A DNA stretch of 34,837 nt from Treponema sp. (lineage in GTDB: Bacteria; Spirochaetota; Spirochaetia; Treponematales; Treponemataceae): contig JAEDJA010000028.1 in the NCBI GenBank assembly GCA_016296575.1, positions 1 through 34,837 on the forward strand, given 5' to 3'. The notes under the pieces were generated by a model. It did no database searches, was not told where the DNA came from, and was given only the letters and a program-made list of their open reading frames with translations. The position numbers and the translations under genes are program-made. Within the stretch, counting starts at the first letter, position 1, and each line of letters begins with the position of its first letter. Of this stretch, positions 1-8,137 are shown piece by piece.

Positions 1-78
1 AATTTTTACACCTTAAACCTGTGAAAATTTTGTGTTGACTAAATAGCGCGGTTTACATCGTTTTTCCTTAAAAATGTA

Positions 79-309
79 GTGTTCAGCAATACTTTGAAGA
101 ATATGGAAATTGAAGCAAAAGGCCATGGTACCATCTGTTTTTATGCAGATTCAGTTTCTGAAGACGCTTGTATTGGAAAAATAGAGAATAATTCTATGAA
201 TTATGAAAAATGTAAATCAGAATTATTAAAAAATCTGGGCGGTATTCATAATCTGTTCATTCTATTTACAAAAAAAGATTGCTGTTTAAAAAACTGGACA
301 CTAATTTAA
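79..309 (+). pseudogene. probable remnant of a CBM6-like carbohydrate-binding module
   Basis: A 76-residue ORF with a GTG start; an ATG lies at codon 9. There is no convincing ribosome binding site. The pattern KNMEIEAKGHGTICFYAD, then IGKIEN, then GGIHNLFILFT and a final LKNW resembles the second half of CBM6-type modules: a strand 'IEVRASGGGTIEVRLDS', then 'IG', then 'GxHDLYLVF', then a closing strand with a tryptophan. CBM6 modules bind xylan or beta-glucan and usually sit at the C terminus of secreted glycoside hydrolases. The catalytic domain, the first half of the module and a signal peptide are missing, and none of the three upstream frames continues the domain. I therefore read it as the surviving 3' end of a decayed or truncated gene next to a restriction-modification cassette. 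A genuine small unknown gene remains possible. Confidence 0.38.
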
Positions 310-379
310 CAATCAAACAGAAGAATATATGCATCATAAAAGAGACCAAATGTTATGCCATATTGAATGTGTTTTCTCA

Positions 380-1348
380 CTATTTTTCGGCTAAAGAATT
401 CTGAACTTTATTAGCCACATACCAAATCATTACCGGAGGTATGGCATTCCCCAAAGCTCTATATTGGGCTGATTCACTACCAACTAATTCAAATTTCTCA
501 GGAAAAGATTGTATTCTTGCAACCTCTCTAGGAGTGAATCTTCTGTATCTATTTTCAAACAATAAAACAGGATCTGTGCTATTAAGAGAAACTTTTGCCA
601 GATGTGCGCCTACAGTATTGCATGGTTTTTCAATATCCTGTGCACGGCCTTTATTCATTTTTTCTCTTTTTTTCATCATTCCTTCTACAGCTCTATCGGA
701 AAAATAATATTTTTCATCAACAGTATTTTCGATTACTTTCTTTAGAGGTTCAAACAAATCCTCATCAGTAATTACCTGATTTGGAAATGTAAAATCAATT
801 TTTAAATCTTTTCTAAAACCTACAATAATTACACGTTCTCTTTTCTGCGGTACTCCATAATTGGCAGAATTCAAAACCATATGTTTTACATCATAACCAC
901 TGTTCTTAAACTCTTCCATAATTAATGGAAATGCGCTTTTCTGATTTGCAGTAAGTAATCCTTTTACATTTTCTGCGATAAAACATTTAGGCTGTTTGTC
1001 GCGTAAAATTCTGCACATTTCAAAGAAAAGCTTACCACGGTCATCTTTTACACCAAGTCTTTTGGGATTCTGAGCAATAATTGAAAATGACTGACATGGA
1101 AAACCACCTGTCAAAATATCAAAATCAGGAAGTTCATTTGAGTTAATTTGTCTTATATCACGGTTATCTGGTTTAATACCAAAGTTCTCTTCAAAAATTC
1201 TGCAGGCATTATCATCAATATCATTTGCATAAACAATTTCCATGTTATTAGATGCATAATGCTTTCCGAGAAAATCAAAATTTCCGAGCAGTCCTACATC
1301 TGTACCACCACAACCACAAAAAAGTGAAGCAACTTTTAATTTTTCCAT
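380..1348 (-). CDS. DNA (cytosine-5-)-methyltransferase, first of two in an M-R-M cassette
   Basis: A 322-residue C5 DNA methyltransferase that transfers a methyl group from S-adenosylmethionine to cytosine. The motifs are in canonical order: SAM-binding FCGCGG (residues 10-15), GGFPCQSFS with catalytic Cys85, ENV (126-128), PQKRERVIIVG (the QxRxR motif) and ALGNAIPP near the C terminus. The region between motifs VIII and X, which includes the target-recognition domain, is short. The start is ATG at 1348 with CGGAG about 9 nt upstream. It overlaps the 3' end of the nuclease gene by 13 nt, so the two are probably translationally coupled. It is last in the operon and probably protects one strand of an asymmetric site. 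The specificity cannot be read from the sequence. Confidence 0.93.
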   Translation of the reverse strand: MEKLKVASLFCGCGGTDVGLLGNFDFLGKHYASNNMEIVYANDIDDNACRIFEENFGIKPDNRDIRQINSNELPDFDILTGGFPCQSFSIIAQNPKRLGVKDDRGKLFFEMCRILRDKQPKCFIAENVKGLLTANQKSAFPLIMEEFKNSGYDVKHMVLNSANYGVPQKRERVIIVGFRKDLKIDFTFPNQVITDEDLFEPLKKVIENTVDEKYYFSDRAVEGMMKKREKMNKGRAQDIEKPCNTVGAHLAKVSLNSTDPVLLFENRYRRFTPREVARIQSFPEKFELVGSESAQYRALGNAIPPVMIWYVANKVQNSLAEK

Positions 1349-2742
1349 ATCATTAACTCCGTTTTTTCAGCAACATCTTCTTTGAAACTAATCTCAGCTC
1401 CGTCTGTAATTCTCATTTCAAGTTTATCCTGTTTATATAACTGAACTGGATTTTGTAGTATATAAATTACTTTTTTACTTCGGTTAATCATCAGACGATA
1501 TACGAAATATCTGTCATTTAATGTTTGAGCGGAATCCCATTCATTTCTAGTAAGATGGAATCCGAAGAATTTCAAAGGTTTGTTACTAATGGTAGTCTTA
1601 ACTTCAATGTAACGTTTTCGCTGATCTTCTTCTACACTTTGAATGTCATAACCAACTGCCAGTGCAGTAGGTATTTTTTTGATAAGGTGAATCAAATCTT
1701 CTCTGCCAAGGTTTACAAGTCTTACTTTTTCATGACCGATTACAAGGTTTTCGCCAAGGTCGCCAATATCTTTTGTTGAACCAATACCTTCAAGAATTTC
1801 TTTAATTTTATCATCAACTGCAGTCTTATAAAGATCTTCTTCCTCATCAGATTCTTCAGTAAAGTATGAAGTAAGATCCGTCTTAAAGAGTTCTGCATGT
1901 AGTTCTTTATTTACGTATGTAAACCAGTCAGTTTCAATTTCAGCTAAATCTGGGATATTAATTGGCTTTCCATAAAATCTATCATAACCATCAAAATAAT
2001 TGATATCGTTGATGAAAACCATAATAGATTCCAGTTCAGTATGGTTCAAATAGAAATATCCATGACGTTCATCCAAAAGGTTTGCATGTACCATGTAATC
2101 CAGAATATCTCCGGCGTATCTTGTAATATCTCCGCCATGTTCATATTCAACTTTTTTCTTTCTGTTTGTAAGTATTAAATCAGCAACTTCGTTTACATCA
2201 CGATAATCGCGAGTAACTCTTAAATCATTAAATATACAATGTGTAGCTTCTTCCTTTGTAATTCCGAGAGGCTTTCCATTTTTCAGTTCTGCTTCATAAA
2301 GCATTTTAAGAATATAATGAGCCGGCTTAAATTTTATTCCTGCATCGATAAATTCTTTGATTCTGTCAGATTTAAGATGTCCACCTGGATATTGAAACTT
2401 AAACAGATAAAACTTAAAGAACTGTACTAAATCTTGTTCTTTATCAAGGAAATAAGCCATTTCTCCAGTTTTAGTTTTCTGAGTACTTTTATCTTCAATG
2501 TAGAATCCAAATAAGGCAGCAATTTCTGTACGCCAATTATTAATTGTTTTTTCAGTTTTACCTGCATTTTCAGGATAAAGCCGAATCATAGTATTCAATT
2601 TTTTTTTGTACTCATTAAACGGTAATTCTTTAAGTGTAGAACAACAATGAGACATATAGAAAAGAACATTTTCTACATCATCTTTAAAACGAGGTCTTAC
2701 ATGATGAATTCTAAAATAAAATTCGTCAGGAACTTTATACAT
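1336..2742 (-). CDS. putative restriction endonuclease with a DUF3883-like nuclease domain
   Basis: A 468-residue protein between two C5 methyltransferase genes, which is why I call it the restriction partner. The C-terminal part shows a pattern I associate with DUF3883 / PD-(D/E)XK-like nuclease domains: GENLVIGHEK (about 330-339), GYDIQS with Asp366, then IEVKTT with Glu380 and Lys382, followed by a later NEW and a strand YFVYRLM. The D...ExK spacing fits a metal-dependent nuclease core. The N-terminal two thirds is helical and charged and may recognise DNA; I do not recognise its family. The start is ATG at 2742 with a good AAGGAG site. It overlaps the upstream methyltransferase by 8 nt and the downstream one by 13 nt. 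The nuclease role is inferred from motif and context; a modification-dependent enzyme is the alternative. Confidence 0.72.
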   Translation of the reverse strand: MYKVPDEFYFRIHHVRPRFKDDVENVLFYMSHCCSTLKELPFNEYKKKLNTMIRLYPENAGKTEKTINNWRTEIAALFGFYIEDKSTQKTKTGEMAYFLDKEQDLVQFFKFYLFKFQYPGGHLKSDRIKEFIDAGIKFKPAHYILKMLYEAELKNGKPLGITKEEATHCIFNDLRVTRDYRDVNEVADLILTNRKKKVEYEHGGDITRYAGDILDYMVHANLLDERHGYFYLNHTELESIMVFINDINYFDGYDRFYGKPINIPDLAEIETDWFTYVNKELHAELFKTDLTSYFTEESDEEEDLYKTAVDDKIKEILEGIGSTKDIGDLGENLVIGHEKVRLVNLGREDLIHLIKKIPTALAVGYDIQSVEEDQRKRYIEVKTTISNKPLKFFGFHLTRNEWDSAQTLNDRYFVYRLMINRSKKVIYILQNPVQLYKQDKLEMRITDGAEISFKEDVAEKTELMIWKN

Positions 2743-3778
2743 TAAGACTCTCCTTAATTTTTTTTGCTATAGCTTCAGCCATTAATGGCGGCACTGCATT
2801 TCCAACTTGTTTATATTGACTTGTTTTTGTTCCTAGAAAAATAAAATCATCTGGGAATGATTGTATTCTGGCACTTTCTCGAACTGTAGGAATACGGTTC
2901 CATTTGTAATGGAAATGATGTCTATGTCCTGTATCAATTGTAAAACTTGGTTTCTGACTATTTAATCTAGTCCATGCAATATGTACTTTTCTAGTCTGCT
3001 GTAATTCTTCTGGTAAGTTTTTATAGTTTCCACCATCAGGAACTAAAGCTATAATTTTTTTTGTCCGTTCACTATGTTCTGTTATCTGATGATTATAAAT
3101 CTTTGAAGAGTTACAACGCATTAGTTTCTGATAATCACAATTAGTTGTCATCGGATAGTCAGAGCCATCTTCAAGAGAGTTCTCTGGTAAATCAGAAATT
3201 GCTTCAGAAGAAGTAATCAATTTTTCAACAGTCTTTTCCGGAAACTTGAATTCAAAACCGTTCTTAAAACCAACAAAAACAGCACGTCGTCTATTTTGCG
3301 GTGTACCATAATTACTTGCTGTCAAAACCTGATAAACAACTTTATAACCTAATTCAGAGAAATCCTTAACAATTGAATCTCTAATAATTCCTCCACCAAT
3401 AGAAAGAATATTAGGAACATTTTCCATCATAAATGCTTTTGGTTTGTAGTATTCAACAAAACGAACAAAGTTTTTATAAAGCTTATTTCTTACATCATCT
3501 ACAATGCGTTTTCCAGCAACAGAGAAGCCCTGACAAGGTGGACCACCTATAATTAAATCAACAGATATTCCATTTAATTCTTTTTCAATTTCGCTTGGTT
3601 CAAGAGTAGATAAGTCGGCACAAATGCCTTTTGAATTTATATGATTATAGTTAAATGTTGTAATTGCATCTTGCCAGGCATCAATTCCAACAAGTACATT
3701 AATACCAGCTTTTTCAAAACCTAGAGATAATCCGCCACATCCGCAGAATAGGTCTATGCAATTAAGCACATTTTCCAC
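2735..3778 (-). CDS. DNA (cytosine-5-)-methyltransferase, second of two in an M-R-M cassette
   Basis: A 347-residue C5 methyltransferase. Motifs are SAM-binding DLFCGCGG (residues 9-16), GGPPCQGFS with catalytic Cys82, ENV (119-121), PQNRRRAVFVG and QVGNAVPP. Its variable region differs from that of the other methyltransferase in the cassette (it contains the GHRHHFHYKW segment), so the two probably recognise different sequences or opposite strands of one asymmetric site. The start is GTG at 3778, preceded by GTGGGG about 8 nt upstream. Being first in the operon, it is translated before the nuclease, which would protect the host DNA during establishment. An extended -10 box lies about 40 nt upstream. 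Confidence 0.93.
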   Translation of the reverse strand: MENVLNCIDLFCGCGGLSLGFEKAGINVLVGIDAWQDAITTFNYNHINSKGICADLSTLEPSEIEKELNGISVDLIIGGPPCQGFSVAGKRIVDDVRNKLYKNFVRFVEYYKPKAFMMENVPNILSIGGGIIRDSIVKDFSELGYKVVYQVLTASNYGTPQNRRRAVFVGFKNGFEFKFPEKTVEKLITSSEAISDLPENSLEDGSDYPMTTNCDYQKLMRCNSSKIYNHQITEHSERTKKIIALVPDGGNYKNLPEELQQTRKVHIAWTRLNSQKPSFTIDTGHRHHFHYKWNRIPTVRESARIQSFPDDFIFLGTKTSQYKQVGNAVPPLMAEAIAKKIKESLNV

Positions 3779-3815
3779 TAAATTTTCCCCACCACTTGAG
3801 TGATCTTTTTAAGAT

Positions 3816-3824
3816 ATTATATCA
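3816..3824 (-). promoter_or_regulatory. extended -10 promoter for the M-R-M operon
   Basis: On the minus strand the bases read TG-A-TATAAT, a perfect extended -10 box. No good -35 hexamer lies at 16-18 bp, which is typical of extended -10 promoters. Transcription would start near 3809, leaving about 30 nt before the GTG at 3778. The box is flanked by AGTGAT (3799-3804) and ATCACT (3821-3826), a 6-bp inverted repeat whose right arm overlaps the promoter. It could be an operator, but a repeat of this length can arise by chance. Confidence 0.5.
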
Positions 3825-3890
3825 CTATTACAATGCCAAATAATGACACTATATTTTGTATTTTTTGAATTCTTTAATAACTTATCAATT

Positions 3891-3934
3891 ATACATCAAA
3901 ATCATAAAAAAAATCATCATTTTATTTGATGTAT
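3891..3934. repeat. 10-bp perfect inverted repeat upstream of the R-M promoter
   Basis: ATACATCAAA (3891-3900) and TTTGATGTAT (3925-3934) are perfect reverse complements separated by 24 AT-rich bases. No T-run follows on the minus strand, so it does not look like a terminator for the beta-propeller gene. It lies about 70-115 bp upstream of the R-M promoter, so a regulator-binding site is possible. This is inference only. Confidence 0.35.
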
Positions 3935-3988
3935 TTAGACTAAAAAAAATACCATTCCACATGCACCAGAAGCTCATACTTTCTCTGA

Positions 3989-3998
3989 GACAGCCCCT
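3989..3998 (-). mobile_element. isolated IS/MITE-type terminal sequence
   Basis: GACAGCCCCT, read on the minus strand as AGGGGCTGTC, matches the outer end of the 17-bp terminal repeats of the two MITE-like elements in this window. The 14-nt string at 3990-4003 equals the reverse complement of 12851-12864. The inner continuation (CTCAGAGAAAG on the minus strand) differs from those elements and looks like the end of a related transposon. No matching second end is visible nearby, so it is either a solo remnant or a chance match. Confidence 0.35.
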
Positions 3999-4021
3999 TA
4001 TTTCTCTTTAAAAAAAGTTTA

Positions 4022-5923
4022 TTAGAATTCAAACCACTGATTATCTACAGTAAGGTACCAGTTTGCTAAAAGATTCTGGCTTGTAGCATTACACCAGGAA
4101 ATACTTCCGTCACGGTTTAGGATTACAACTCGTTTTCCGTTAGCAGTTACTTTTAAAGGAATTGAAGCTGAACGGTTAAAACTGAAACGTTTTTTCTTTG
4201 CAAGATTGTATGAATAAACTTTGTTTTTACCGATATTTGTAAATAAAGTTCCGTTATCTAAGATTGTAAAAGCTTCAGGGTCTTCATCAGCGAATTTCAA
4301 GATATTTGCTGCTGATTTTGTTACAGTGTTGAAAGAGAATACAAAAGTAGTATCTACACCGTTTACTTCTTCGATTTTAATTCCATAAATAAATTTTCCG
4401 TCTGTTGAAAATCCATAGGCAACGTTTGCATTGATTGAAAGTGGAACTGTTTCCATAGTCTGAATGTCTACACAAAGCAGGGCAGAATTTGGTGCCGTAT
4501 GAGCGGATTTTCCGATGTAAAGCTTTCCATCATCAGCAAGAACTGCATCCTGAATACCTGAACCCTTCCAGCATTCCCGAAGTTTTTTTGTTTCAAAATT
4601 GAAGATATTTACTACAGAGTTATTTTCAATTTCAACAATGTTGTTTCCGAATACTCTTAAAGACTGGATATTTCCTTTTGGTGTAAATAAATCAGTTCGT
4701 GCTTTGGTATTCAAATCAAGTAATGTTACCTTATTTCTTGTACCTTTAGACCATAGAATAAGTTGATTTCCATAAGCTGTAATATTGGTTTCTCCAGAAA
4801 CAGAAGCAACTGTTTCTACGATTCCAGTATCATAAGAAGATTTGAAAATTTTTGAAGATGAAAGAAAGTAAAAGTCCTGATCTATAGCTTCAGAATCAAC
4901 TATTTTAGTGTAAGTATTATCTGTAATTGCCTTTAAGGTTACAGTCTGTGACATTGGTTCAGCATCTGTTTTGTATACAGCTCCATCTTTTCCACCAAGA
5001 ACAATCTGATCAACATAACGGGTACCAGTTACAATCTGTCCTGATGCACGAGGTCCATAAAAAGTTTTTACGGTATGTGGATTTGAAATCTTGTTGTTTG
5101 GAAGATTATCCAGCATTTTCAGTGTGTAAATATTTTTACCATCAAATTCTAGGTAATATAGATTGTCATCACTAGATGAAGTAAGAATTATTCCATTTGT
5201 AACTGGAATTGAAAGAAGTGACTTACCGTCCAACGCATAAATTACATAAATATTGTCATCTTTTATACCAGCCAGAAAAAGATCATTATTAAAAGAAACT
5301 ACATTGGAAAGTCCCTGAATAGTCTTAAATTTAGTTTTGAGCTTTCCGTTGCTCAAAGAATAATAAGACAGACTTCCTGCAGGTGAATACATCATGATTG
5401 TCTTTTCAGAAGCACTTGTATGAACATAGTTTACAATACTGGTGTTTTCCTTGATTTTATCAACAGTTTTCCAGTCAGATGTACGAATAAATACAGCGGA
5501 ATCTGTAGTTGCAGTTCCAATAATGAGATAAGTACCGTTTGCAGAGTAATTGAGTGTAGTGATTGAATCGTTGTAGCTTTTTGAGAATTTTTTTGTAAGT
5601 GTATCCCAATCCCATACAGTTACTTTATTTGTTGAACCACCGTCTGTCTCATATACAGCAACATGTTTTCCATTTGGAGAACATACTGCCATTTTGATTC
5701 CAAGGTCTGTAACCTGATAATGTTCTCCAAAATCATCTTCAGTCCATTTTATGATAAATCCATCTTCACCAGTGGTAATATAGTCAAAATTAGAAGAACC
5801 TCTGGCTATAAAAGGAACTATATTTGTAATTGTAGACTGATGTGACTGTGTTGATGTGTGTGACTGTGCAAATAGTGAAAAAACACAGAATGTAGCAAGA
5901 ACAATGATTAAGTTTTTTTTCAT
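4022..5923 (-). CDS. secreted WD40-like beta-propeller protein
   Basis: A 633-residue protein with an N-terminal signal peptide (MKKN followed by a hydrophobic core ending FAQ, about residues 1-20), so it is periplasmic or surface-exposed. The mature part consists of repeated beta-rich blades such as GEDGFIIKW, NGKHVAVYE followed by VTVWDWD, and SANGTYLIIG followed by a WKTV strand. This fits a WD40/PQQ-like beta propeller of roughly seven or more blades, probably a protein-binding scaffold. No catalytic residues are recognisable. The start ATG at 5923 uses an AGAGGA site lying inside the last codons of rseP, with 1 nt between the genes, so it is the last gene of the rpsB-rseP block. The specific function is unknown. 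Confidence 0.8.
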   Translation of the reverse strand: MKKNLIIVLATFCVFSLFAQSHTSTQSHQSTITNIVPFIARGSSNFDYITTGEDGFIIKWTEDDFGEHYQVTDLGIKMAVCSPNGKHVAVYETDGGSTNKVTVWDWDTLTKKFSKSYNDSITTLNYSANGTYLIIGTATTDSAVFIRTSDWKTVDKIKENTSIVNYVHTSASEKTIMMYSPAGSLSYYSLSNGKLKTKFKTIQGLSNVVSFNNDLFLAGIKDDNIYVIYALDGKSLLSIPVTNGIILTSSSDDNLYYLEFDGKNIYTLKMLDNLPNNKISNPHTVKTFYGPRASGQIVTGTRYVDQIVLGGKDGAVYKTDAEPMSQTVTLKAITDNTYTKIVDSEAIDQDFYFLSSSKIFKSSYDTGIVETVASVSGETNITAYGNQLILWSKGTRNKVTLLDLNTKARTDLFTPKGNIQSLRVFGNNIVEIENNSVVNIFNFETKKLRECWKGSGIQDAVLADDGKLYIGKSAHTAPNSALLCVDIQTMETVPLSINANVAYGFSTDGKFIYGIKIEEVNGVDTTFVFSFNTVTKSAANILKFADEDPEAFTILDNGTLFTNIGKNKVYSYNLAKKKRFSFNRSASIPLKVTANGKRVVILNRDGSISWCNATSQNLLANWYLTVDNQWFEF

Positions 5924-5924
5924 T

Positions 5925-7046
5925 TTATTTTCCTCTTATCATGTTTACAAAGTAGTTTACATCTCCAGTTAATCCAAGCATCAGTAGGAGTGCTATAAAT
6001 GCAAGTCCAATATACTGTGTATAATACTGGATTTTTACGGGTATATGTTTTTTTATAATAGCTTCAATTAGTGCAATAAGAATCAGACCACCGTCTAAAA
6101 TTGGAATTGGCAGAAGATTCATTATAAATAAAGAAATTGAAATGAGTGCCATCAGATCAAGTATAGAGATGAATCCAATTTTTGCACCCATTGAAAATCC
6201 GTCTTTTACCGTTGAACCAAGCATTTCTGTTACACGGGCAGGACCAGAAACAGCATTTTTAATTTCAACTCCTTTAAAAAGAACAGAAATACCCTTGAAA
6301 GTCATGTGAATCATTTTAGCTGATTCCTTGAATCCCTGTCCTATGGCTTGAAAAAAGTTGTAATGAGGAGTGTGGAGCTGTATTAAAGAATTATTTTCTG
6401 CCATTACACCAAGTTTTCCGGCTCCAGTTGATTTATCAAGTTCGATTTGGGCTGTAAATGAAAGAATTTCACCATTTCGATCAACAATAATTGTAGTAGT
6501 TTCTCCACCACGTATGGAAATTGCTTCACTCAGGTCAGAAAAACTTTCAATTTCACTGTTTCCAACTTTTATGATTTTATCACCTGAAAGAATCCCGGCT
6601 TCTCTTGCTTTTGTACAGGCATTTTCCATTTTTTCGTCAGCAAGAATAATTTTATTTGAATATGAATAATAACTGTATCCAATTCCAGCTATTAAAGCAA
6701 AAGCAATTACTGAAAATATATAATTAAAAAAAGGTCCGGAAAATCCAACTAAAGCGCGTTTTAATGGATGAATACCAAAAAGACTGTCTTTTTCTGAGGT
6801 GATTTCAGTACCGTTTTCCAAGGCAGTTTGAAGCTCCTTTTCTCCTTTCATGCCACAGTATCCACCAAGCGGAATAAGAGAAAGCCTGAAGTCAGTTTCC
6901 CCAATTTTCTTGTGAAAGAGTACTGGGCCAAAACCAATGGAAAAGGATTCTACTTTTACTCCAAAAATTTTAGCTGCAATAAAATGTCCGAATTCATGAA
7001 AGAGAATCAGAAAAAAAAGACAGAGTATACCATAGAGCCATTTCAT
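5925..7046 (-). CDS. rseP: RseP-type site-2 intramembrane zinc metalloprotease
   Basis: A 373-residue inner-membrane protease. The zinc-binding HEFGH (residues 17-21) lies in the first transmembrane helix. One PDZ domain follows at about 150-200 (GILSGDKIIKVGNSEI and onward), and the C-terminal membrane motif NLLPIPILDGG supplies the third zinc ligand. Family members cut transmembrane anti-sigma factors or leftover signal peptides. The length is shorter than E. coli RseP (about 450 residues), which has two PDZ domains. The start ATG overlaps the dxr stop by 4 nt (ATGA), so it is coupled to dxr. The order cdsA-dxr-rseP is widespread in bacteria. Confidence 0.95.
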   Translation of the reverse strand: MKWLYGILCLFFLILFHEFGHFIAAKIFGVKVESFSIGFGPVLFHKKIGETDFRLSLIPLGGYCGMKGEKELQTALENGTEITSEKDSLFGIHPLKRALVGFSGPFFNYIFSVIAFALIAGIGYSYYSYSNKIILADEKMENACTKAREAGILSGDKIIKVGNSEIESFSDLSEAISIRGGETTTIIVDRNGEILSFTAQIELDKSTGAGKLGVMAENNSLIQLHTPHYNFFQAIGQGFKESAKMIHMTFKGISVLFKGVEIKNAVSGPARVTEMLGSTVKDGFSMGAKIGFISILDLMALISISLFIMNLLPIPILDGGLILIALIEAIIKKHIPVKIQYYTQYIGLAFIALLLMLGLTGDVNYFVNMIRGK

Positions 7047-8128
7047 ATAAGCTCTCCGGCTATTTTTCGTGCAAGAGCGTCATTTTCAAAGACTTCTTCA
7101 AAGCTCAAAGGTTCATTCTTCCAGTCTCTTGCAAGTGTATTTTGCACAATAGCTGAAATATCTGTATAAGAAATCTTTTTCTCTAAAAAAGCCTGAACTG
7201 CAACTTCATTAGCTGCATTAAATGCTATTGAATATGCACCTTTCTGTCTTACACAGTGGTAGGCACAATTAAGAAGAGGAAAATCATTATAACGTGGTTT
7301 GAAAAAAGTCATCTCTTTATCAAACAAATCAAATGGTTTAAGGTAACAGTTTTCGTTTTTTGGCCAGGTAAGAGCTGATAAAATGGGATGTTTCATGTCA
7401 GGATCGGAAATCTGGGCATAAAGCATACCGTCATTTGTTCTAACAAGGGAATGAATAAGACTCTGTGGATGAACAACTACATCTATATTTTCTGCTTTTG
7501 CGTCAAACAAAAGACTTGCTTCAATAACTTCAAGACCTTTGTTTGCAAGGGTGGAGGAGTCAATGGTGATTTTTTTGCCCATGTTCCAGGTTGGGTGTTT
7601 AAGTGCCTGTTCTACTGTAACCTTTTCCAGCTCTTCTTTTGGAAGATTTCTGAATGGTCCGCCACTTGCTGTAATCACTATTTTTGATATATTTTCTTTT
7701 CCTATTCGTTCAACAAGATTGAATATTGCGGAATGTTCAGAATCCACTGGAAGAATTGAAGCACCAGCTTTAGCAGAAAGAGCTTTTACAAGACGACCTG
7801 CCATGACGATAGTTTCTTTGTTTGCAAGTGCAAGATCAATTTTTCTTTCTAGTACAAGCTTTGATGGTAAAAGGCCTGGACTTCCTGCAATACCGTTTAC
7901 AACAATATCAGGACAGCTTTCTTCAATCAGTTTAATGAAATCACTTTCAGTGGCATTTTTGGTTAGAAGAGTGGGGCAATTAAAATTTGATTTAATTTTC
8001 TCAAGAAGATCTTTATTGGAATGAGCAGTTGCTCCACAAAGGATAAATTCATCCTTCATGTTTTCAATAATATTTATTGTATTCTGACCAATGGAACCTG
8101 TGCTTCCTAATACAAGTACTTTTTTCAT
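7043..8128 (-). CDS. dxr: 1-deoxy-D-xylulose 5-phosphate reductoisomerase
   Basis: A 361-residue enzyme of the MEP isoprenoid pathway that converts 1-deoxy-D-xylulose 5-phosphate to 2-C-methyl-D-erythritol 4-phosphate with NADPH. Visible features are the NADPH loop GSTGSIGQNT (residues 8-17), the substrate and metal motifs LANKET and PVDSEHSAI, ITASGGPFRN, and HPTWNMGKKITIDSSTLANKG. It is somewhat shorter than E. coli Dxr (398 residues), mainly at the C terminus. The start ATG at 8128 has only a weak site. It lies 9 nt after cdsA. Its product feeds the isoprenoid chain that uppS in the same cluster makes. Confidence 0.96.
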   Translation of the reverse strand: MKKVLVLGSTGSIGQNTINIIENMKDEFILCGATAHSNKDLLEKIKSNFNCPTLLTKNATESDFIKLIEESCPDIVVNGIAGSPGLLPSKLVLERKIDLALANKETIVMAGRLVKALSAKAGASILPVDSEHSAIFNLVERIGKENISKIVITASGGPFRNLPKEELEKVTVEQALKHPTWNMGKKITIDSSTLANKGLEVIEASLLFDAKAENIDVVVHPQSLIHSLVRTNDGMLYAQISDPDMKHPILSALTWPKNENCYLKPFDLFDKEMTFFKPRYNDFPLLNCAYHCVRQKGAYSIAFNAANEVAVQAFLEKKISYTDISAIVQNTLARDWKNEPLSFEEVFENDALARKIAGELI

Positions 8129-8137
8129 TTTACCGTC

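Noticed and set aside
7539..8024. 161-codon open frame on the plus strand opposite dxr
   Set aside because: It lies wholly inside dxr in antisense, has no ribosome binding site and shows no family pattern; it follows from codon bias of dxr.
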